A DNA stretch of 64,000 bases from Mycobacterium paraseoulense (lineage in GTDB: Bacteria; Actinomycetota; Actinomycetes; Mycobacteriales; Mycobacteriaceae), in the NCBI RefSeq assembly GCF_010731655.1, contig NZ_AP022619.1:3286001-3350000 (forward strand), written 5' to 3'. The notes under the pieces were generated by a model, which saw nothing but the letters and a program-made list of their open reading frames with translations, ran no database searches and was not told where the DNA came from. Positions within the stretch are counted from its first letter, which is position 1. Each line of letters starts with the position of its first letter. The position numbers were made by a program, and so were the translations under genes. Below are positions 8,302 to 16,200 of the stretch, in pieces.

Positions 8302-9534
8302 GTGTTGACGCTCAAGGCCGCCGGGCTGCTCGATGTCGACGCCGGCGAGATCGTCTCCCCCGGCGTCGTGAAGATCGAGGGCGACCGGATCGTGAGGGTC
8401 GGCGGCGAGCCGGAGGGCGAGCTCATCGACCTCGGTGACCAGATCCTGTTGCCGGGGTTGATGGACATGGAGGTCAACCTGTTGATGGGCGGCCGCGGCG
8501 AAAAGCCCGGACTGTCCCAGGTTCAGGACGACCCGCCGACGCGGGTGCTGCGCGCGGTCGGCAACGCGCGGCGCACGCTGCGCGCCGGATTCACCACCGT
8601 GCGCAACCTCGGCCTGTTCGTCAAGACCGGCGGCTACCTGTTGGACGTCGCGCTGGGCAAGGCCATCGACGCGGGTTGGATCGACGGGCCGCGCGTGGTG
8701 CCGGCCGGGCATGCCATCACGCCCACCGGCGGGCACCTGGACCCGACGATGTTCGCGGCGTTCGCGCCCCACGCGCTGGAGCTGACCGTCGAGGAGGGCA
8801 TCGCCAACGGCGTCGACGAGATCCGCAAGGCGGTGCGCTACCAGATCAAACACGGCGCCGAGCTGATCAAGGTCTGCTGCTCGGGCGGGGTGATGTCGCT
8901 CACCGGTCCGCCCGGCGCACAGCACTATTCCGATGAGGAGCTGCGCGCGATCGTCGACGAGGCGCACCGGCGCGGGCTGCGCGTCGCCGCGCACACGCAC
9001 GGCGCCGAGGCGGTCAAACATGCCGTCGACGCCGGCATCGACTGCATCGAGCATGGCTTCTTGATCGACGACGAAGCGATCACGTCGATGGTCGAGCACG
9101 GCACCTTCCTGGTGAGCACGCGGCGGTTGGCCGACGGTAATGCGATGGACGTCTCGCACGCTCCGCCGGAGTTGCAGGCCAAGGCGGCCGAGATGTTCCC
9201 GAAGGCGCGGACCTCCATATTGGCCGCCCACCAGGCCGGGGTGAAGATCGCGGTCGGCACCGACGCGCCGGCGATACCGCACGGGCGCAACGCCGACGAG
9301 TTGGTCACCCTGGTGAATTGGGGGCTGCCGCCGTTGGCCGTGTTGCGGGCGGCGACGGTGACCGCGGCCGAGCTGATCAACTCGACCGACCGCGGCCGGC
9401 TCGTGGCGGGCCAGCTCGCCGACATCATCGCAGTCCCGGGAAACCCCTTGGAAGACATCACCGTTACCCAGAACGTGAGCTTTGTCATGAAAGGCGGCAA
9501 GGTCTATGTCGACAAGACAGCCAACGCGAACTGA
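8302..9534 (+). CDS. Amidohydrolase (imidazolonepropionase/prolidase-like), atypical metal site
   Basis: A 410-residue cyclic amidohydrolase with the usual beta-sandwich plus TIM barrel. The carboxylated-Lys strand (LIKVCCSGGV), the His ligands AAHTHG and IEHGF, and the catalytic Asp in AVGTDAP are present. The normally invariant HxH after PGLMDM is replaced by EVN (residues about 57-59), so the alpha-metal site is altered. A GTG start at 8302 lies 3 bases after the previous stop. It overlaps the SnoaL-like gene by 29 bases. In this operon it could hydrolyse a ring amide, lactone or ester produced after oxygenation, or use only one metal. Confidence 0.88.
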   Translation: MLTLKAAGLLDVDAGEIVSPGVVKIEGDRIVRVGGEPEGELIDLGDQILLPGLMDMEVNLLMGGRGEKPGLSQVQDDPPTRVLRAVGNARRTLRAGFTTVRNLGLFVKTGGYLLDVALGKAIDAGWIDGPRVVPAGHAITPTGGHLDPTMFAAFAPHALELTVEEGIANGVDEIRKAVRYQIKHGAELIKVCCSGGVMSLTGPPGAQHYSDEELRAIVDEAHRRGLRVAAHTHGAEAVKHAVDAGIDCIEHGFLIDDEAITSMVEHGTFLVSTRRLADGNAMDVSHAPPELQAKAAEMFPKARTSILAAHQAGVKIAVGTDAPAIPHGRNADELVTLVNWGLPPLAVLRAATVTAAELINSTDRGRLVAGQLADIIAVPGNPLEDITVTQNVSFVMKGGKVYVDKTANAN

Positions 9535-9937
9535 CGACCTGGTCGAGATCCAGCAGCTGCTCGCCCGCTACGCCGTCACCATCACCCAGGAAGACATCGA
9601 CGGGCTCATCGGCGTCTTCACGCCGGACGGGACCTACAGCGCGTTCGGCGACACCTACCGCTTGGACAGATTTCCCGAGTTGGTGGCGGCAGCGCCAAAG
9701 GGCTTGTTCCTCACCGGGACAGCGCTCGTCGACATCGACGGTGACTCCGCCAGCGGCACCCAGCCGCTGTGCTTCATCGACCACGCCACCCATGACATGC
9801 GGATCGGCTACTACCGCGACACCTATGCCCGCACCCCCGACGGATGGCGGCTGAAAACCCGTGCCATGACGTTCATCCGTCGCAGCGGCGTGCACGACTC
9901 CGGGCGCCCGCACGCGGTCGGCCGTCCCACGCCGTGA
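9506..9937 (+). CDS. SnoaL/NTF2-like polyketide cyclase-fold protein
   Basis: A 143-residue alpha+beta cone-fold protein. The opening DDLVEIQQLLARYAVTITQEDIDGLIGVF followed by PDGTYSAFGDTYR is typical of SnoaL-like dehydratases, isomerases and hydrolases that act on cyclic ketones and lactones. The C-terminus (HDMRIGYYRDTYARTPDGWR) also fits. Its start overlaps the preceding amidohydrolase by 29 bases, and its TGA overlaps the GTG of the next FadE gene (GTGA), so it is part of one translationally coupled unit. The precise reaction is unknown. Confidence 0.86.
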   Translation: MSTRQPTRTDDLVEIQQLLARYAVTITQEDIDGLIGVFTPDGTYSAFGDTYRLDRFPELVAAAPKGLFLTGTALVDIDGDSASGTQPLCFIDHATHDMRIGYYRDTYARTPDGWRLKTRAMTFIRRSGVHDSGRPHAVGRPTP

Positions 9938-11031
9938 ATGTCGAGGAGTTCCGGGCGGGTTTGCGCGCCTGGCTCGACGACAATGACCTGACCCCCGGCC
10001 CCGACCACTCGCTGCAGGGCAATATGCGGCAGTTCGCCAGGGTGAGCCGCGCGCTGTATGACGCCGGCTGGATGCGCTACGGCTGGCCCGCCGAGGTCGG
10101 CGGATTGGGCGGTCCCGCCCTGTTGCGCGCGATCGTCGGCGAAGAGGTGGTCGGTCGCCGACTCGCCGAACCCGGGCCTTATTCGATGCTCGAGGTGCTC
10201 GCACCCACGATGATCGACTACGCGCCGGCGGCGCTTGCCGCCGAGATGGTGCCGCGGCTGCTGAGCGGCGAAGAGCACTGGTGTCAGGGCTTTTCCGAAC
10301 CGGGGTCCGGCAGCGACCTGGCGTCGCTGACCACCCGCGCGACGCAGCGGGGCGACGAGTGGATCGTCAACGGGCAGAAAGTCTGGACCAGCTTCGCGCA
10401 GTTCTCGGCGCGCTGCGTCCTGCTCACCCGCACCGCGCCGGGACACGACGGGATCACCGCCTTCTTCGTCGATCTCGACACCCCGGGCATCACCGTCCGG
10501 CCGCTGCAGACGATGCACGGGGTCGACGAATTCTGCGAGGTCTACTACGACGATGTGGTGATCCCGGGTAGCCGGATGCTCGGCCGGCCGGGCGACGGCT
10601 GGCGGCTCGCCATGGACCTACTCCCCTACGAGCGGTCCACGTGCTTCTGGCAACGAATCGCCTACCTGTACTCGCGCTTCGACGACCTCATCGCCCAGGC
10701 GTGCGACGCCGGCGAGCCCGACGAATCCGCGCTCGGGGCGGCCTATCTGGCGTTGCACACGCTGCGCTGCCGGTCACGCGACACCCAGCACCGGCTGCGC
10801 GGCGGAGCACGACTGGGACCGGACACCTCGATCGACAAGGTGCTGCTCGCCGGCGCCGAGCAGCGGCTCTACGACACCGTCCGCGACCTGCTGCCCGGCA
10901 CGCTCGAGCTCGATGACACGCCGTGGCGTCCCGAATACCTGTACTCGCGGGCGGCGACCATCTACGGCGGCACCGCCGAGATCCAACGCAATATCATCGC
11001 GCGCCGGCTCCTCGACCTCGGGAAGGAGTGA
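9934..11031 (+). CDS. Acyl-CoA dehydrogenase, long partner of a FadE pair
   Basis: A 365-residue acyl-CoA dehydrogenase starting at a GTG that overlaps the upstream TGA (GTGA). FAD/substrate landmarks are WCQGFSEPGSGSDLASL, VNGQKVWTS and the C-terminal IYGGTAEIQRNIIARRLL. It is shorter than single-subunit FadEs, and the next gene encodes a 272-residue FadE-like protein 3 bases downstream. This matches the two-gene alpha2beta2 acyl-CoA dehydrogenases known for sterol side-chain and ring catabolism in Mycobacterium (FadE28-FadE29 type). It probably dehydrogenates a bulky CoA ester made by the upstream operon enzymes. Confidence 0.92.
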   Translation: MNVEEFRAGLRAWLDDNDLTPGPDHSLQGNMRQFARVSRALYDAGWMRYGWPAEVGGLGGPALLRAIVGEEVVGRRLAEPGPYSMLEVLAPTMIDYAPAALAAEMVPRLLSGEEHWCQGFSEPGSGSDLASLTTRATQRGDEWIVNGQKVWTSFAQFSARCVLLTRTAPGHDGITAFFVDLDTPGITVRPLQTMHGVDEFCEVYYDDVVIPGSRMLGRPGDGWRLAMDLLPYERSTCFWQRIAYLYSRFDDLIAQACDAGEPDESALGAAYLALHTLRCRSRDTQHRLRGGARLGPDTSIDKVLLAGAEQRLYDTVRDLLPGTLELDDTPWRPEYLYSRAATIYGGTAEIQRNIIARRLLDLGKE

Positions 11032-11034
11032 ACC

Positions 11035-11853
11035 GTGGACACCGCGACCGATGCCGAGTCGTTGCGCCTGCTCGAAGGTTCGTTGCGAACAACGATGGTG
11101 GCCGTATCGGGGGACGAGCTCGACGCGGCGCTGATCGAGCTGGGCTGGCGCGACATGTTGGACGAAATGCCGGATTTTGCGATCCCTTTGGTGTTCCGTC
11201 TGCTCGGCGAGACGGGCGCGCATGCCCCGGTGCTCAACGACGTGGTGTCGCGCGAGATCGGCGCCGCGCCGGGAGGCGCCCCGCCGCTACCGTTTGCGGG
11301 CGGGTCCTGGGTGAAATGGCAGCGCGGCGCGGGTGCCGAAACGGCTATCGACGAGTCGCTGCCGATATACCGTGTGCTTCAAGGTGATTCGTTACCGTCG
11401 TCCGCGCTGGATGCCGGCAGGCGCGCACTGGGTTGGTGGTTGGTCGGCGCCGGTCGGGCCATGTTGTCGCTGGCGCGTCAGCACGCCTTGGACCGCGTTC
11501 AGTTCGGGCGGCACATCAGTTCGTTCCAGGCGATCCGGCACCGGCTGGCAGAGACGCTCGTCGCGATCGAGGGTGCCGAAGCGGCGCTGCATGTCGCCGG
11601 GCAGCCCCACGATCACGACGGGCTGGCCGCACTGCTGGCGAAGGCCGCCGCCGGCCAGGCTGCGCTGACCGCCGCCCGCCACTGCCAGCAGGTGCTCGGC
11701 GGCATCGGCTTCACCGCCGAGCACTCGCTACACCACCACGTGAAACGGTCGCTGATCCTGGACGGGCTGCTGGGAAACACCCGCGAGCTGACCCGCGAGG
11801 CCGGAAAGACGCTGGTGGACAAGCGGTTCGCCCCCCGGCTTGCGCAGCTGTAG
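11035..11853 (+). CDS. Acyl-CoA dehydrogenase-like, short partner subunit
   Basis: A 272-residue protein with a strongly shortened N-terminal and middle region. The C-terminal FadE helical domain is clear: ALDRVQFGRHISSFQAIRHRLAET and QVLGGIGFTAEHSLHHHVKRSL. The canonical glutamate-containing end of the longer FadE is missing. A GTG start is preceded by GGAAGGAG. It directly follows the 365-residue FadE, so the two probably form a heterotetramer in which each subunit supplies half of the FAD and substrate sites. It is the last gene of the Rieske operon. Confidence 0.88.
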   Translation: MDTATDAESLRLLEGSLRTTMVAVSGDELDAALIELGWRDMLDEMPDFAIPLVFRLLGETGAHAPVLNDVVSREIGAAPGGAPPLPFAGGSWVKWQRGAGAETAIDESLPIYRVLQGDSLPSSALDAGRRALGWWLVGAGRAMLSLARQHALDRVQFGRHISSFQAIRHRLAETLVAIEGAEAALHVAGQPHDHDGLAALLAKAAAGQAALTAARHCQQVLGGIGFTAEHSLHHHVKRSLILDGLLGNTRELTREAGKTLVDKRFAPRLAQL

Positions 11854-11908
11854 CCTCGCGCGCCACGTCGCAGAGTTTCTGCGACGGATGGCACCGGGGA
11901 CCGGCGCG

Positions 11909-11914
11909 TAGACT
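11909..11914 (+). promoter_or_regulatory. Candidate -10 element for the DUF4190-like gene
   Basis: TAGACT fits the mycobacterial TAnnnT -10 pattern and would give a start of transcription near 11921, about 23 bases upstream of the ATG. No convincing -35 hexamer is seen. Weak evidence on its own. Confidence 0.3.
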
Positions 11915-11943
11915 GCGTCCGGCCGCCAACACGATGGGACGCG

Positions 11944-12207
11944 ATGAGTCAGCCCGAGCCGATCCGAAACGAGATGGGCGTCGCCTCGCTGCTCGTGGGC
12001 TTGGTCGCCCTCCTCACGTGCTGGATGCTGGTCGGGGTGCCCTTCGGCATCGCGGCGGTGATAACAGGTGACATTGCGCGCAGAAGGGTGCAGCGAGGAG
12101 AAGCGAATAATCCCCGAATCGCGCTGGCGGGCATGGTGTTAGGGGCGGTGTCGATCGCGGCCGGGCTCGTCGCGATCGGCTACTACGCCTGGCTGGACGC
12201 CCGCTAG
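11944..12207 (+). CDS. Small membrane protein, DUF4190-like
   Basis: An 87-residue protein with two hydrophobic helices (about 13-40 and 57-83) separated by a short basic cytoplasmic segment, GDIARRRVQRGEANNPR. The MGVASLLVGLVAL start, the GDIARRRV motif and the LAGMVLGAVSI helix are the hallmark of DUF4190 proteins in Actinobacteria. No catalytic role is known. It is not part of the neighbouring catabolic operon: there is a 90-base gap upstream. Its TAG stop shares the CTAG tetranucleotide with the stop of the convergent FadE gene. Confidence 0.85.
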   Translation: MSQPEPIRNEMGVASLLVGLVALLTCWMLVGVPFGIAAVITGDIARRRVQRGEANNPRIALAGMVLGAVSIAAGLVAIGYYAWLDAR

Positions 12208-13379
12208 TTCCGCGGCAACCCCAGCACACGCTCGGCGATGATGTTCCGCTGAATCTCCGACGTGCCGCCGGCGATCGTCGCGGCGAAGGTGCGCGCATAG
12301 CGGTCGAACCAGCTACGGTAATGGCTGTCGAGGTTCAGCGGAGCGAACGGGGCGGTCATCGCGCGGTGCACGAGCCCGTCGCCGTGCTCGGCGTCCAGGG
12401 CGTCCTCGGCTGCCCGCTGCAGCGCCTCAGAACCCAGCAGCTTGAGTACCGACTGGGCGGGCACGTCCTCCTCCCCGCGAGCGGCCCGCGACAACGCCGC
12501 GGATCCCAGTAGCCGCAGCGCGTGGGCGTCCATCACCAGGGTGGCGTAGCGATCGCGTTCCAGCGGGCCCGATGGACGGAAATCCACGCTCAGTTCGTGC
12601 AACAGGTCGACGTATCCCATCCACAGCATGACGCGCTCGTGCCCCAGCGACCCGGTGGCCACCCGCCATCCGCCGTTCAGCTCGCCCACCAGGTTTTCGG
12701 CCGGGACGCGCGCGTCGGTGAAAAACACCTCGTTGAAGTCGACTTCATCGCTGTCACACATCGACGCGAAGGGCCGGCGCACCACACCGGGTGTGTCGGT
12801 CGGGATCAGCAACACGCTAATGCCCTTGTGCTTGGCGGCCTTTGGATCGGTACGCACGAAGGTCAGCAGCACGTCGGCGTCGTGGGCGCCCGATGTCCAC
12901 ACCTTCTGCCCGTTGACGACGAAATGGTCACCGTCGACCACCGCCCGGGTTTTCAGCGACGCCAGGTCCGAGCCCGCGCCGGGTTCACTCATCCCCAGCG
13001 ACGCGGTGATCTCGGCCCGCAGGATCGGCACCGCCCACTTGCGCTTTTGTTCGGGCGTTCCGAAGGTCAACAGGGAGGCCGCAATGATGCCCACACCCTG
13101 CGGATTGAAACTTTGGTAGATGTGCCGCCGGCCCAGCTCCTCCAGGTACACGTACTGCTGCAACAGCGTGGCGTTGCGTCCGCCGAACTCGGGCGGGTTG
13201 CCCGGCAGCAGCCAACCGCTGTCGAACAGCAGCCGCTGCCAGCGCCGGGCCCATTCCGGCACATCCGAGCTGGAGCGGGGCCTGTCGAAGGCCTCGGCCT
13301 CGGGGGGCACATGGGTGTCCAGGAAGGCGACGAATTCTGCGCGGAACGCCTCCACGTCGGCGTCAAAGGTGAGCTGCAC
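12204..13379 (-). CDS. Acyl-CoA dehydrogenase (FadE family)
   Basis: A 391-residue acyl-CoA dehydrogenase. Visible are LGMSEPGAGSDLASLKTR, VNGQKVWTSGAHDADV and, at the C-terminus, IAGGTSEIQRNIIAERVLGLP. The GTG at 13379 (reading VQLTFDADVEAFRAEF) was chosen because FadE proteins typically start at this point and GGGGAG precedes it by four bases; in-frame GTGs at 13406 and 13427 are alternatives. It is transcribed alone, divergently from a TetR gene, with a perfect GAGAATA box between them, so it is a probable direct target of that regulator. Substrate unknown. Confidence 0.92.
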   Translation of the reverse strand: MQLTFDADVEAFRAEFVAFLDTHVPPEAEAFDRPRSSSDVPEWARRWQRLLFDSGWLLPGNPPEFGGRNATLLQQYVYLEELGRRHIYQSFNPQGVGIIAASLLTFGTPEQKRKWAVPILRAEITASLGMSEPGAGSDLASLKTRAVVDGDHFVVNGQKVWTSGAHDADVLLTFVRTDPKAAKHKGISVLLIPTDTPGVVRRPFASMCDSDEVDFNEVFFTDARVPAENLVGELNGGWRVATGSLGHERVMLWMGYVDLLHELSVDFRPSGPLERDRYATLVMDAHALRLLGSAALSRAARGEEDVPAQSVLKLLGSEALQRAAEDALDAEHGDGLVHRAMTAPFAPLNLDSHYRSWFDRYARTFAATIAGGTSEIQRNIIAERVLGLPRN

Positions 13380-13484
13380 GCGACTCCCCGCAACGGTCGT
13401 GAGCACTTCCCCGCGTCGGTAGATCACGATTTCCGCCGGCGGCGCGGTTCGCTCTTATGATTACGCTTCCCTACACACGTCTAA

Positions 13485-13518
13485 GAGAATAGTATTCTCG
13501 TGACACGAAAGTTACAAT
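13485..13518. promoter_or_regulatory. GAGAATA-box operator with downstream -10 of the TetR gene
   Basis: GAGAATAGTATTCTC at 13485-13499 is a 7+1+7 palindrome, identical base for base to the box at 57729. TACAAT at 13513-13518 is a good -10 for the plus-strand TetR gene; the box covers its -35 position. A transcript would start near 13525. Repression of both the FadE and the TetR gene by occupancy of this site is inferred. Confidence 0.7.
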
Positions 13519-13555
13519 CTCCGACACATGATCCGTGAGGGGGTCGAGCGCAGCG

Positions 13556-14272
13556 ATGTCACGGCGTTCTCCGGTAGAGTCCAATCATGTTCTCCCCTCG
13601 CGGCAATCAGCTGAGCCGGCCGTGACCAGCCCGAGCGAAGAGCCCGCCTGGAAGCAGCGCGCCGTCGAGAGGTCCATCAAGACGGCGAAACTGCGCGCCG
13701 CGCAACGGGTTCAGCGCTTCCTCGACGCGGCACAGGCCATCATCATCGAGAAGGGCTCCACCGACTTTACCGTGCAGGAGGTCGTCGACCGGTCCCGCCA
13801 GTCGCTACGCAGCTTCTACCTGCAATTCGACGGCAAGCACGAGTTGCTGCTGGCGCTGTTCGAAGATGCCCTCAGCCGGTCCGCCGACCAGATTCGCGCC
13901 GCCACCGAAAGCCAGTCCGATCCCCTCGAGCGGCTGAAGGTTGCCGTCCAGCTCCTGTATGAGGCCTCCCGTCCGGATCCGACGGCCAAGCGGCCGCTGT
14001 TCACCGACTTCGCGCCGCGGTTGCTGGTCACGCACCCGGCCGAGGTCAAAGTGGCGCACGCCCCCCTGTTGGCGCTGCTGACCGAATTGATGGAAGCGGC
14101 GTGCGACGCGGGTAAATTGCGGGCGGGCGTCAATCCGAAGCGGATGGCCGCCATGACCATGCAGACGGTCATGTTCATCGCGCAATCCAGCGGCGGCTCT
14201 GACGACGCGACCGTCCACCCCATCACCAGCGACGAGGTATGGGATTTCTGTTCGCGCGGCTTCGTCGGCTAG
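13556..14272 (+). CDS. TetR/AcrR family regulator, candidate master of the GAGAATA regulon
   Basis: A 238-residue TetR protein with an N-terminal extension of about 40 residues rich in Ser, Pro and Lys. The helix-turn-helix is AAQRVQRFLDAAQAIIIEKG, then TVQEVVDRSRQSLRSFYLQFDGKHELL. The rest is the ligand domain. The ATG at 13556 follows GAGGGGG by 12 bases; in-frame GTGs at 13535 and 13622 are alternatives. It is divergent from a FadE gene with a perfect palindrome between, and the same box recurs in front of SDR, thiolase and acyl-CoA synthetase genes. The inferred role is repression of these catabolic operons until an acyl-CoA or cyclic intermediate binds. Confidence 0.88.
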   Translation: MSRRSPVESNHVLPSRQSAEPAVTSPSEEPAWKQRAVERSIKTAKLRAAQRVQRFLDAAQAIIIEKGSTDFTVQEVVDRSRQSLRSFYLQFDGKHELLLALFEDALSRSADQIRAATESQSDPLERLKVAVQLLYEASRPDPTAKRPLFTDFAPRLLVTHPAEVKVAHAPLLALLTELMEAACDAGKLRAGVNPKRMAAMTMQTVMFIAQSSGGSDDATVHPITSDEVWDFCSRGFVG

Positions 14273-14328
14273 CGCAAGCGCACCCGTCCATCACCCATGC
14301 TCGAGCTGACCACATAGCGCACGCCAAT

Positions 14329-14357
14329 TTGCTGACGAGAATGCGCTTCTCTAATAT
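14329..14357 (+). promoter_or_regulatory. Promoter with embedded GAGAATA-type box
   Basis: TTGCTG (14329-14334) and TAATAT (14352-14357) are separated by exactly 17 bases. The spacer contains GAGAATGCGCTTCTC (14337-14351), which keeps the outer GAGAA/TTCTC arms of the box. The box ends directly at the -10 element, the same geometry as at 57729-57749. It would drive the SDR gene at 14510 with a leader of about 145 bases. Confidence 0.6.
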
Positions 14358-14394
14358 TTAGAACCGCAAGTAACCAAAATGGATTTGCCGTTGA

Positions 14395-14410
14395 CACCCC
14401 CGACGGGGTG
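14395..14410. repeat. Short perfect inverted repeat in the SDR leader
   Basis: CACCCC-CGAC-GGGGTG, with 6-base arms and a 4-base loop, lies between the promoter and the SDR start. It is not followed by a T-run. It could be a leader hairpin or a second operator; function unknown. Confidence 0.35.
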
Positions 14411-14509
14411 GTGACAGAGTGCAAAGGCGGCGAGATCGGGGATCCCGGGGGACGGGTCCGGCCGTTGTGCACCCAGGCGCGCGATCACTAGTCAGGAGTA
14501 GGGGTAGCC

Positions 14510-15358
14510 ATGACCGGACGTGTTGAGGGCAAAGTCGCCTTCGTCACCGGAGCGGCGCGCGGTCAGGGCCGCAGCCACGCGGTGCGGCTGGCGCAGGAGG
14601 GCGCCGACATCATCGCCATCGACATCTGCAAGCCGATCCGCGAGGGCGTTACCGACACCGCGATACCGGCGTCGACGCCCGAGGACCTCGCCGAGACGGC
14701 CGACCTGGTCAAGGGGCACAATCGCAGGATCGTCACCGCCGAAGTGGACGTGCGCGACTACGAGGCGCTCAAGGCCGCGGTGGACAGCGGCGTCGAACAA
14801 CTGGGCCGGCTCGACATCATCGTGGCCAATGCCGGAATCGGCAACGGTGGCGACACTCTGGACAAGACCAGCGAAGAAGACTGGACGGAGATGATCGACA
14901 TCAACCTGTCCGGGGTGTGGAAGACGGTGAAAGCCGGTGTGCCGCACCTCTTGTCGGGCGGCCGGGGCGGTTCGATCATCCTGACCAGCTCGGTCGGCGG
15001 GCTGAAGGCCTACCCCCACACCGGCCACTACGTCGCCGCCAAACACGGGGTTGTGGGGTTGATGCGCGCGTTCGGAGTCGAGTTGGGGCAACACATGATT
15101 CGGGTTAACTCGGTGCACCCGACCCACGTCAAGACGCCGATGCTGCACAACGAGGGAACGTTCAAGATGTTCCGCCCGGACCTGGAGAACCCGGGACCCG
15201 ACGACATGGCGCCGATCTGTCAGCTGTTCCACACCCTGCCGATCCCGTGGGTGGAACCGATCGACATCAGCAATGCGGTGCTCTTCTTCGCGTCCGACGA
15301 ATCCCGCTACATCACCGGAGTGACCCTGCCGATCGATGCGGGTAGCTGCTTGAAATAG
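14510..15358 (+). CDS. Mycofactocin-coupled SDR family oxidoreductase
   Basis: A 282-residue short-chain dehydrogenase. The N-terminal TGAARGQGRSHAVRLAQEGAD, a long insert after IAIDICKP, and the active-site YxxxK in HYVAAKHGV match the SDR subgroup that keeps NAD(H) bound and passes electrons to mycofactocin instead of exchanging the cofactor. Ser of LTSSVGG completes the triad. An alcohol to ketone oxidation is expected. No mycofactocin biosynthesis gene is in this window, so that system would be elsewhere. The start follows AGGAGTAGGGGTAGCC. It is followed 12 bases later by another SDR. Confidence 0.9.
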   Translation: MTGRVEGKVAFVTGAARGQGRSHAVRLAQEGADIIAIDICKPIREGVTDTAIPASTPEDLAETADLVKGHNRRIVTAEVDVRDYEALKAAVDSGVEQLGRLDIIVANAGIGNGGDTLDKTSEEDWTEMIDINLSGVWKTVKAGVPHLLSGGRGGSIILTSSVGGLKAYPHTGHYVAAKHGVVGLMRAFGVELGQHMIRVNSVHPTHVKTPMLHNEGTFKMFRPDLENPGPDDMAPICQLFHTLPIPWVEPIDISNAVLFFASDESRYITGVTLPIDAGSCLK

Positions 15359-15369
15359 AGTTCCGTCCC

Positions 15370-16200
15370 ATGGACGGGTTTGAAGGTCGCGGAACGGTCG
15401 TCACGGGCGGTGCGAGTGGTATCGGTTTGGCGACGGCCGCCGAATTCGCCCGCCGGGGCGCCCGCGTGGTGCTCTCCGACGTCGATCAGCCCGGCCTGGA
15501 GCAGGCAGTAAACCACCTGTGCGCCCAGGAATTCGACGCACACGGCGTGGTATGCGACGTCCGGCATCTCCACGAAATGGTTCACCTCGCGAAAGAATCT
15601 TTCCGCCTCCTAGGCCGCGTCGACGTCGTCTTCAGCAATGCCGGCATCGTGGTCGCGGGCCCGATTGCGCAGATGACCCACGACGACTGGCGCTGGGTCA
15701 TCGACATCGACCTGTGGGGCAACATCCACGCCGTCGAGGCGTTCCTGCCGAGGCTGCTCGAACAGGGCACGGGCGGACACCTCGCGTTCACCGCGTCCTT
15801 CGCAGGCCTCGTTCCCAACGCCGGCCTAGGGGCCTACGGCGTCGCCAAATACGGTGTGGTCGGCCTGGCCGAGACGCTCGCCCGGGAGGTAAAGGACAGC
15901 GGCATCGGCGTTTCGGTGCTGTGCCCGATGGTCGTTGAGACCAAACTGGTCTCCAACTCGGAACGGATCCGGGGTGCGGATTACGGGCTGTCGTCTTCGC
16001 CGAAGGCGGCGGACGGGACGCTACCGACTCAGGACGCGGGCGTCGGCGTGGAAGATGTCGCCCGGTTGACGGCGGATGCGATCCTGGCCAACCGCCTGTA
16101 CGTGCTGCCGCACGAGGCCGCGCGCGCGTCGATCCGCCGCAGGTTCGAACGCATCGACGGCACCTTCTCGGACCAGGCCGCCGAGGGGTGGAGCCACTAG
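15370..16200 (+). CDS. Short-chain dehydrogenase/reductase
   Basis: A 276-residue classical SDR: cofactor motif TGGASGIG (about residues 13-20), an NAG equivalent in SNAGIVV, Ser in FTASFAG and YGVAKYG as YxxxK. The C-terminal extension with FERIDGTFSDQAAEGW suits the group of mycobacterial SDRs with about 275 residues. It starts 12 bases after the mycofactocin-type SDR and is probably co-transcribed. Its stop shares CTAG with the convergent SDR gene at 16197. The substrate is unknown, presumably a hydroxyacyl-CoA or cyclic alcohol. Confidence 0.9.
   Translation: MDGFEGRGTVVTGGASGIGLATAAEFARRGARVVLSDVDQPGLEQAVNHLCAQEFDAHGVVCDVRHLHEMVHLAKESFRLLGRVDVVFSNAGIVVAGPIAQMTHDDWRWVIDIDLWGNIHAVEAFLPRLLEQGTGGHLAFTASFAGLVPNAGLGAYGVAKYGVVGLAETLAREVKDSGIGVSVLCPMVVETKLVSNSERIRGADYGLSSSPKAADGTLPTQDAGVGVEDVARLTADAILANRLYVLPHEAARASIRRRFERIDGTFSDQAAEGWSH

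Noticed and set aside
12522..13460. 312-codon plus-strand frame opposite the FadE gene at 12204
   Set aside because: Antisense shadow of a clear acyl-CoA dehydrogenase; the His/Arg/Gly-rich translation has no family features.
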